Shown one piece after another: positions 40,184-44,620 of a stretch of 44,620 bases of DNA (position 1 is its first letter; every line of letters starts with the position of its first letter). The notes below the pieces were generated by a model. It was not told the origin of the DNA and ran no database searches. It saw only the letters and a program-made list of their open reading frames with translations. The stretch is from positions 1-44,620 of the forward strand of contig JAFGSF010000024.1 of the NCBI GenBank assembly GCA_016934745.1. The letters run 5' to 3'. The position numbers and the translations under genes were made by a program. Origin of the DNA: Candidatus Aminicenantota bacterium. GTDB lineage: Bacteria; Acidobacteriota; Aminicenantia; UBA2199.

Positions 40184-40912
40184 TTATTTCGCTGCTGTCT
40201 TTTTAATGGTATTCAGCACCTTCTCCTTGTCGATCTTCTTGGTGCAGAAGAACCAGTCGTGGCAGGTAACGTCCTTTTCCTTGCCATCCATGCGCTCCTT
40301 GGCTACGCCGCAGGAGCCGGCGGTGGGCACGATGACGTCGTCGCCCGGACGCCAGTCAGCCGGGGTAGCCACACTGAAGGCATCGGCCGTTTTCAGCGCC
40401 TGCAGTACGCGCAGCAGCTCGTCGAAATTACGCCCCATGCTTAGCGGATAGTAGATGATGGTACGGATTATTCCCTTGGGATCGATCACGAAAACAGCGC
40501 GCACCGCCTTGGTGGTGCTTTCGCCAGGCTGCAGCATGCCATACAGCTTGGCGACTTCCATGGAGACATCTTCGATCAACGGGAACTTGACCTCGAGGTT
40601 TTTCATGCCCTTGTACTCGATCTTTTCCTTGATGGTGCGCAGCCAGGCGATATGGCTGTAAAGTCCATCGATTGACAATCCCACCAATTTGCAATTCAAT
40701 TCAGCAAATTGATTTTCCATCTGAGCAAAGGTCATGAACTCCGAAGTGCATACCGGGGTAAAATCGGCCGGGTGACTGAAGAGAATGACCCAACTTCCCG
40801 CATACTGCCCGGGAAAATCAATTTCACCTTGGGTGGTTACCGCTTTGAAAGCCGGGGCCTTGTCACCGATACGCGGCATGGACACGAATTTTGTTTCGTC
40901 GCCTGTTTCCAT
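40184..40912 (-). CDS. Peroxiredoxin, archaeal Prx6-like
   Basis: The 242-residue thiol peroxidase has the peroxidatic cysteine C55 in DFTPVCTSEF, the Prx6-type IEDVSMEVAKLYGM segment and the long C-terminal domain with C201, C217 and C223. The C217/C223 pair (TCHDWFFC) resembles the resolving-cysteine arrangement of archaeal ApTPx-type enzymes. It would remove H2O2 or organic peroxides with thiol donors, a fitting guard for oxygen-sensitive clusters made nearby. AGGAG precedes the ATG. Confidence 0.93.
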   Translation of the reverse strand: METGDETKFVSMPRIGDKAPAFKAVTTQGEIDFPGQYAGSWVILFSHPADFTPVCTSEFMTFAQMENQFAELNCKLVGLSIDGLYSHIAWLRTIKEKIEYKGMKNLEVKFPLIEDVSMEVAKLYGMLQPGESTTKAVRAVFVIDPKGIIRTIIYYPLSMGRNFDELLRVLQALKTADAFSVATPADWRPGDDVIVPTAGSCGVAKERMDGKEKDVTCHDWFFCTKKIDKEKVLNTIKKTAAK

Positions 40913-40979
40913 TTTTTTTCTCCTTTGTTTTAATTTTTTATATAGCGGGCGATCTCAATCATCGTGCGATAACCGCATT

Positions 40980-41423
40980 TCAATTGTACGCCATCTTGAT
41001 CTCAACCGGCTCAGCCAACAGGGTTTTGGCCAGTGCTGCCATGTTACTTTCCTGCCAGAAAGGCAATTTTTCATGAATATCCATGTATTTTTGCGGGATG
41101 GGGTGAGTACCAACCACGACCGGCAGGTCATAAGCGGCTTCGATATATGCCTTGAAACGGCGAATATGGGGACAGGGCGGGTAGCCGACCACGAGGCCGG
41201 TGGCCAGGTGGACGACGCTGGCGCCGTTTTTCTTGAACTCGGCGGGGACATATTCCACGTTGCCGCCCGGGCAGCCGCCACAGCTCGAATAGCCGACGAT
41301 TTCCACCAATTCCCCGGCCGGGTAGATGGAAAAGGCGCCGACACGTTCCTTCAGGGCCCGAAAACATTTGCCGCCACCGCAGTCCTTGTAGCGTGCGCAA
41401 ATGATGATACTGATCCTCGTCAT
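40980..41423 (-). CDS. CGGC-domain protein
   Basis: The 147-residue protein has the CGGC-domain layout. It shows the N-terminal ICARYKDCGGGKCFRAL (cysteines near 9, 15, 20), SSCGGCPGGN near residue 50, a CPH motif and GTHPIPQKY. The family occurs in anaerobes and is predicted to bind metal or Fe-S through its cysteines. AGGAG lies 8 nt before the ATG, and a separate promoter precedes it, so the operon can be transcribed from here onward. Confidence 0.88.
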   Translation of the reverse strand: MTRISIIICARYKDCGGGKCFRALKERVGAFSIYPAGELVEIVGYSSCGGCPGGNVEYVPAEFKKNGASVVHLATGLVVGYPPCPHIRRFKAYIEAAYDLPVVVGTHPIPQKYMDIHEKLPFWQESNMAALAKTLLAEPVEIKMAYN

Positions 41424-41449
41424 GATGTTTCTCCTGTTTGGTCGATTCT

Positions 41450-41478
41450 ATATTAAATGAGTCGCTATGGTATTTCAA
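41450..41478 (-). promoter_or_regulatory. Sigma70-like promoter upstream of the CGGC gene
   Basis: On the minus strand TTGAAA (41478-41473), a 17-bp spacer and TAATAT (41455-41450) are followed by about 26 nt containing AGGAG before the ATG. This one has a normal leader. It would drive the CGGC, peroxiredoxin and ORP-like genes independently of the sigma54 promoter. Confidence 0.55.
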
Positions 41479-41503
41479 CCCATTTCCGTTTCTGTTTGTA
41501 GCG

Positions 41504-41878
41504 TTATTTCTGAGCGGCTTCCTTTTCGACCTCCTCCAATCGCTTGCGGATCGCATCCAGCTCGCCCTGCAAGTAGTCGGCCTGGTTTTTTAGTGACTGC
41601 TTCTCCATTTCCGGATCCGCATTGGCGACCGGCGCAGCATAGCCGCCATAGGGCATCCATCCGGGCTGGCCGCTTGCATTGAACATGTTTCTCCAACCAC
41701 GCCCACCGCCAGCAAATCCCCGTCCCCAAGCCCCGCGGCCCCGGCCAAATCCCATCCCGAAACCTCGTCCGGGCAAGTGATTCGTATAACCGGGCATTTC
41801 ATAACCCGCACAAAATCCAGCCGCACGGCCGGTCATGGGCCCCATTCCCCTGGGCCCCGTTCTGTCTCCTCTTGGCAT
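41504..41878 (-). CDS. DUF5320 family protein with glycine-rich middle
   Basis: The 124-residue protein starts MPRGDRTGPRGMGPMTGRA then AGFCAGY, the DUF5320 signature. A Gly/Arg/Phe-rich middle (GFGMGFGRGRGAWGRG) and a C-terminal coiled coil (QADYLQGELDAIRKRLEEVE) follow. The ATG at 41878 has a strong GGAGG 5 nt upstream and was preferred over the 9-codon extension. It lies 27 bp behind the NifX-zinc-ribbon gene in the sigma54-controlled transcript. Confidence 0.82.
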   Translation of the reverse strand: MPRGDRTGPRGMGPMTGRAAGFCAGYEMPGYTNHLPGRGFGMGFGRGRGAWGRGFAGGGRGWRNMFNASGQPGWMPYGGYAAPVANADPEMEKQSLKNQADYLQGELDAIRKRLEEVEKEAAQK

Positions 41879-41905
41879 TATATCCTCCTTTGAAATTAAA
41901 TACAA

Positions 41906-42547
41906 TTACTCTCTGGTCATCGCAGACCCGCATTGCGGACATTGCCTCTGCACGCAGGGCACACCACGTTCATGCGCCACTCGCTGTCCGCATTTCGGAC
42001 ATAGGCAGGTTCCACTGTCTCCACCCGCCCGGAGCCCTCCCATGCGGCCACGACCCTGGCCGCCACGCCCCTGCCCCCGGCCGCCGCCACCCCCCATACC
42101 ACCTTGTCCCTGGCCGCCTCCGGCTCCCATGCCACCCTGGCCTTTTCCATTCATGATTCTTTCCTCCTGATAAATATCATCGAGCTTTCCAAAATGCCTG
42201 CGCACGCTCCGACAGCAACCGGGCATGGCGAAATGATTTCCAAGTGAACCGCCTTTGAGCCAAGCCCGGATTACATCTTCAAGATTACCGGCCACGAAGG
42301 GTATCACCTGGATACCATAAGCAACCACCATGGCATGCAGCGGCCTGGAGATGGCTCCGCAGATCAATGTATCGATGCCCAGTTCAGTCAAGCGAAGCAC
42401 TTTTTGCAGCGGCAAATCTGCTGTCACTATTTCTTGTGCTTCGCCGATGATTTGGCCGGACTCAACCTCGATCACGTAAAATTGCCGTGCGGTGTCGAAC
42501 ACCGGCGCAATACGTTTTTCCAAGAATGCGAAAGCCGCTTTCTTCAT
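41906..42547 (-). CDS. NifX/ORP-like domain joined to a glycine-rich zinc-ribbon protein
   Basis: The 213-residue frame begins with a dinitrogenase-cofactor-type domain (residues 1-118; FVIEVESG-like strand YVIEVESGQII, LICGAISRPLHAMV). A Gly-rich low-complexity stretch (132-175) follows, then a zinc ribbon with four cysteines in CPKC and CPQC pairs. Residue 132 is an ATG with its own AGGAGG, so the zinc-ribbon half, which resembles stand-alone small proteins of such loci, may be translated separately. The ATG at 42547 has AAGGAG 11 nt upstream and lies about 20 nt downstream of a sigma54 promoter start site. Confidence 0.8.
   Translation of the reverse strand: MKKAAFAFLEKRIAPVFDTARQFYVIEVESGQIIGEAQEIVTADLPLQKVLRLTELGIDTLICGAISRPLHAMVVAYGIQVIPFVAGNLEDVIRAWLKGGSLGNHFAMPGCCRSVRRHFGKLDDIYQEERIMNGKGQGGMGAGGGQGQGGMGGGGGRGQGRGGQGRGRMGGLRAGGDSGTCLCPKCGQRVAHERGVPCVQRQCPQCGSAMTRE
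42154..42168 (-). promoter_or_regulatory. Internal ribosome-binding site before the zinc-ribbon half
   Basis: AGGAGG (42168-42163) lies 8 nt before an in-frame ATG (first base 42154) at the boundary between the NifX-like and glycine-rich zinc-ribbon parts. Initiation would yield an 82-residue zinc-ribbon protein. Confidence 0.55.
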
Positions 42548-42578
42548 TTGCAGGTTGACTCCTTGAGACAATCTTATA

Positions 42579-42593
42579 GCAATAATAGTGCCA
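42579..42593 (-). promoter_or_regulatory. Sigma54 (-24/-12) promoter of the ORP-like operon
   Basis: On the minus strand TTGGCACTATTATTGCT contains TGGCAC (42593-42588) and TTGC (42582-42579), with GG and GC exactly 10 nt apart, matching the sigma54 consensus. Transcription would start near 42567, just upstream of AAGGAG and the ATG at 42547. A PAS-sigma54 activator is encoded immediately upstream. Confidence 0.85.
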
Positions 42594-42690
42594 AGAGCGC
42601 TGAGGCAGCGCAGAGAGTGCAGATACCCGATCCCATTGGATTTTATCAAATATTCATTTTTTTGCAACTATAACAAATTGTATCATTATG

Positions 42691-42727
42691 GCTACTATAT
42701 TTAATTTAATGGTAGCTTTATTGCTAC
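42691..42727. promoter_or_regulatory. Possible enhancer sites for the sigma54 activator
   Basis: GCTAC (42691-42695), GTAGC (42712-42716) and GCTAC (42723-42727) form overlapping inverted repeats about 100-135 bp upstream of the sigma54 promoter, at the end of the activator gene. Position and symmetry fit an upstream activating sequence. A terminator for the activator gene is an alternative. Confidence 0.4.
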
Positions 42728-44097
42728 TATCGATGGTGCCGGGCAGGGAGGGAAAGGCCCAGTTTCTTGAGCTTCCTGAAGAGGGTGGTTTTATGGATGC
42801 CCAGTTCGCGAGCGGCGGCGGAGCGATTGCCGTGGTGACGTTCCAAAGCCGAACGGATGGCCTGGGCATCGAGAATATCGTGCGCAGACCTCACGGCCGA
42901 TTTTCTCCCCGCCCGAGCGGAAAAAGTGGTCAATTCAGCGGGAAGATGACTGATGCGAATCTCCCCTTCTGCACAGAGAATAAAGGCGCGCTCGATGACA
43001 TTTTCCAGTTCGCGGATGTTGCCCGGCCAATCATGGGCCATCAGCAGGGACAGGGTGTCGGCGGCGATTCCTTGGACTGCTTTCCGCTGCAGGCGGTTGA
43101 AGCGGGTGATGAATTGCCCAACCAGCAGGGGGATATCCTCTGTGCGTCGACGCAAGGGCGGCAATTCAATGCGCACGACATTCACCCGATAGTAGAGATC
43201 TTCTCGGAATTGTTTCTTGCGGGTCTGTTCCAGCAGATCGCGGTTGGTGGCGGCAATGATCCGGACGTCGGCGGTTTCAGAACGTGTGGCGCCCAATGGC
43301 TCATAAATGCGATCCTGCAGAACCCGCAAAAGCTTTACTTGCAGCATCGGGCTGATTTCGGCCATCTCATCGAGAAAAAGGGTTCCACCCTGGGCTAGGG
43401 CGAAACGACCCGGCTTGTCCCGATTGGCGCCGGTAAATGCCCCCGCTTTGTAGCCGAAAAGTTCGGACTCCAGCAGTGTATCGGGCAGAGCAGAGCAATT
43501 GACCGCGATGAACGGTTTATCGTTACGGGAACTGAGCGCATGGATCGTCCGCGCCACCAGTTCCTTGCCGGTCCCGGTTTCACCCAGGATCAGGACCGTA
43601 CTCGGACTGGCAGCAACAGCCGGAAGGACCTCGAAAACCCGTTGCATCAGGGGACTGCAACTGGACAGGTCACCAACGTGAAACCTGCCCTCCAACTCCT
43701 GGCGTAAAGCCTCGACTTCGGAAAGATCGCGAAATGTCTCGGCCCCGCCGACCACCTTCCCGGAGGAGTCGCGCAACACGGCGGTGGATACGCTGATTGG
43801 GATGCGGTTGCCTGCCGCATTCACGATGTACCCGGATTTACCAATAACGGGCCGTCCCGATTTCAGGGTTTTTTTCAGAGCGCAATCAGCACCACACATG
43901 CTGGAGCGAAAAACTTCCGAACAGTGCCGGCCGATGGCTTCCTTGCGCTTCACACCGGTAATCTGTTCGGCCGCCCGGTTGAACGATGTGACCAGCCAAT
44001 TCCGATCGACCGTAAAGACTCCATCGGATATGCTTTCTAGAATGGCCTCCGTTCGCGCCGGATCATTGGATGGCTTCATGTCGTTTTTTCTTTTCAT
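42727..44097 (-). CDS. PAS-domain sigma54-dependent activator of the ORP-like locus
   Basis: The 456-residue regulator has an N-terminal PAS domain (about 15-125), a sigma54 AAA+ domain with Walker A GETGTGKE (172-179), intact GAFTGA (219-224) and Walker B TLFLDE, and a C-terminal Fis-type helix-turn-helix (RSAAARELGIHKTTLFRKL). The PAS contains C59, C68 and C72 (HCSEVF, MCGADCAL), possible redox or Fe-S ligands. It is the counterpart of DVU2106, the sigma54 activator of the D. vulgaris orp operons. It lies just upstream of a sigma54 promoter on the same strand and 40 bp after nikR. Confidence 0.92.
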   Translation of the reverse strand: MKRKNDMKPSNDPARTEAILESISDGVFTVDRNWLVTSFNRAAEQITGVKRKEAIGRHCSEVFRSSMCGADCALKKTLKSGRPVIGKSGYIVNAAGNRIPISVSTAVLRDSSGKVVGGAETFRDLSEVEALRQELEGRFHVGDLSSCSPLMQRVFEVLPAVAASPSTVLILGETGTGKELVARTIHALSSRNDKPFIAVNCSALPDTLLESELFGYKAGAFTGANRDKPGRFALAQGGTLFLDEMAEISPMLQVKLLRVLQDRIYEPLGATRSETADVRIIAATNRDLLEQTRKKQFREDLYYRVNVVRIELPPLRRRTEDIPLLVGQFITRFNRLQRKAVQGIAADTLSLLMAHDWPGNIRELENVIERAFILCAEGEIRISHLPAELTTFSARAGRKSAVRSAHDILDAQAIRSALERHHGNRSAAARELGIHKTTLFRKLKKLGLSLPARHHR

Positions 44098-44137
44098 TGT
44101 GAATCACTCGGCCAGGACAGGATGGCGCCGCGACTCA

Positions 44138-44557
44138 TCAGTCCAGGTGGCTGCCGGTGGTGGTCATGATCAGTTTTCCGTGCTTGACTCCCTTGGCGCT
44201 GAGCAGTTGGTTGGCCACCTTGTTGATCTCCTGTCCCGATCCCTTCAGGATCACGACTTCCAGGCAATTGTGCTCGTCCATGTGAATGTGGGTGGTGGAC
44301 AGAATGATTCCCAAATGGTGGTGCTGGATGTCAGTCAGTTTTTTTGCCAGCTCCCGCACGTCATGGCTGTAGACCAGGCTCAGAACCCCCATGGTCGGGT
44401 TCTTGCCGGTTTCCCATTCCTCGGCCACCAGCCGCTCCCGGATCAGGTCGCGGATCGCTTCCGAACGGCTCTTGTAGCCCATGCGGGAAATGAACGGATC
44501 GAACTTTTTTAACAGCGCGGCGTCCAGGGAAACTCCGAAACGTAATAATTTGCCCAT
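44138..44557 (-). CDS. nikR: Nickel-responsive transcriptional regulator NikR
   Basis: The 139-residue protein has an N-terminal ribbon-helix-helix (LLRFGVSLDAALLKKFD, then SRSEAIRDLIRERL) and a C-terminal ACT-like metal domain. The high-affinity Ni(II) ligands are conserved: H79, H90, H92 and C98, with the same spacing as E. coli H76, H87, H89 and C95. Length is typical. A matching inverted repeat lies in the TonB/ECF promoter at 28054-28080. No such site is seen upstream of nikR itself. Confidence 0.95.
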   Translation of the reverse strand: MGKLLRFGVSLDAALLKKFDPFISRMGYKSRSEAIRDLIRERLVAEEWETGKNPTMGVLSLVYSHDVRELAKKLTDIQHHHLGIILSTTHIHMDEHNCLEVVILKGSGQEINKVANQLLSAKGVKHGKLIMTTTGSHLD

Positions 44558-44584
44558 GATTTCCAGCCTTGCACAGATATTAGC

Positions 44585-44614
44585 AATTTAGGCATGTGAA
44601 TGCAAGCAGGTCAA
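44585..44614 (-). promoter_or_regulatory. Possible promoter of nikR
   Basis: On the minus strand TTGACC (44614-44609) is followed after 18 bp by TAAATT (44590-44585), or after 17 bp by CTAAAT. The leader to the ATG at 44557 is about 20 nt and contains a weak AAGG. The -10 match is poor, so this is tentative. Confidence 0.3.
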
Positions 44615-44620
44615 AAAAAA

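Noticed and set aside
40913..40979. Promoter with TATATA before the peroxiredoxin gene
   Set aside because: No -35-like hexamer lies 16-18 bp upstream; the gene may simply be read from the CGGC promoter.
41835..42170. Proline-rich open frame on the plus strand
   Set aside because: It is the complement of the glycine-rich coding stretch of the zinc-ribbon protein and has no independent support.

Overview
The window comes from a Gram-negative, probably anaerobic or microaerophilic bacterium. It encodes LpxC (lipid A), TonB-dependent and other outer-membrane barrels, type IV pilus motors, sigma54-dependent regulators and many Fe-S/metal-handling proteins typical of anaerobes. Gene content (DUF507 pair, pilus block, ORP-type cluster) suggests a Deltaproteobacteria/Acidobacteriota/Aminicenantes-like lineage. 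That placement is an inference; there is no rRNA here to settle it.

Layout. (1) 1-4.7 kb: end of a DUF507 pair, an OsmC-type protein, endonuclease III, an unusual response-regulator-receiver/LpxC fusion, and a cluster of small membrane proteins. The intergenic gaps hold palindromic repeats flanked by degenerate 7-bp repeats. (2) 4.7-11.8 kb, minus strand: pilB-pilT-pilC followed by a PilS-like kinase and a PilR-like sigma54 activator. (3) 11.8-15.6 kb: an outer-membrane protein on the minus strand, diverging from a CAU-anticodon tRNA, a coiled-coil zinc-ribbon protein and ftsE-ftsX. (4) 15.6-23.5 kb, minus strand: glycosyltransferase, polyprenyl-phosphate sugar transferase, a Clp-like double AAA+ protein with a degenerate second domain, an aminotransferase and a CocE-type hydrolase. 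(5) 23.6-28.1 kb, minus strand: TonB receptor - ECF S component - methyltransferase - EcfT - EcfA operon. Its promoter carries GTGTTAC-N13-GTAACAC, the inverted repeat I recall for Geobacter-type NikR, and nikR lies at 44.1 kb. (6) 28.3-31.6 kb: small Cys-containing membrane protein, outer-membrane porin, ZnuA and ZnuB, with no ZnuC. (7) 31.7-44.6 kb: an ORP (orange protein)-like locus. It holds an MRP/NBP35-ORP fusion, two ferredoxin-MinD ATPases, an ORP/NifX-like protein, DUF5320, FmdB and CGGC proteins, TrmO, a peroxiredoxin, a PAS-sigma54 activator with a clear -24/-12 promoter next to it, and NikR. A DUF89 - radical SAM - DUF364 - MBL-fold group follows.

Shared themes. Transition-metal uptake and metal-cofactor handling fill the right half: nickel through NikR/TonB/ECF, a Znu-like system, and ORP-type Mo/Cu or Fe-S handling. 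Many operon-leading genes have a sigma70-like promoter with 17-bp spacing whose -10 box ends only 6-10 nt before the ATG, implying leaderless or nearly leaderless mRNAs. Operon-internal genes instead use Shine-Dalgarno sites or ATGA overlaps. Two ORP-locus genes carry an in-frame internal Shine-Dalgarno plus ATG at a domain boundary and could each make two products.
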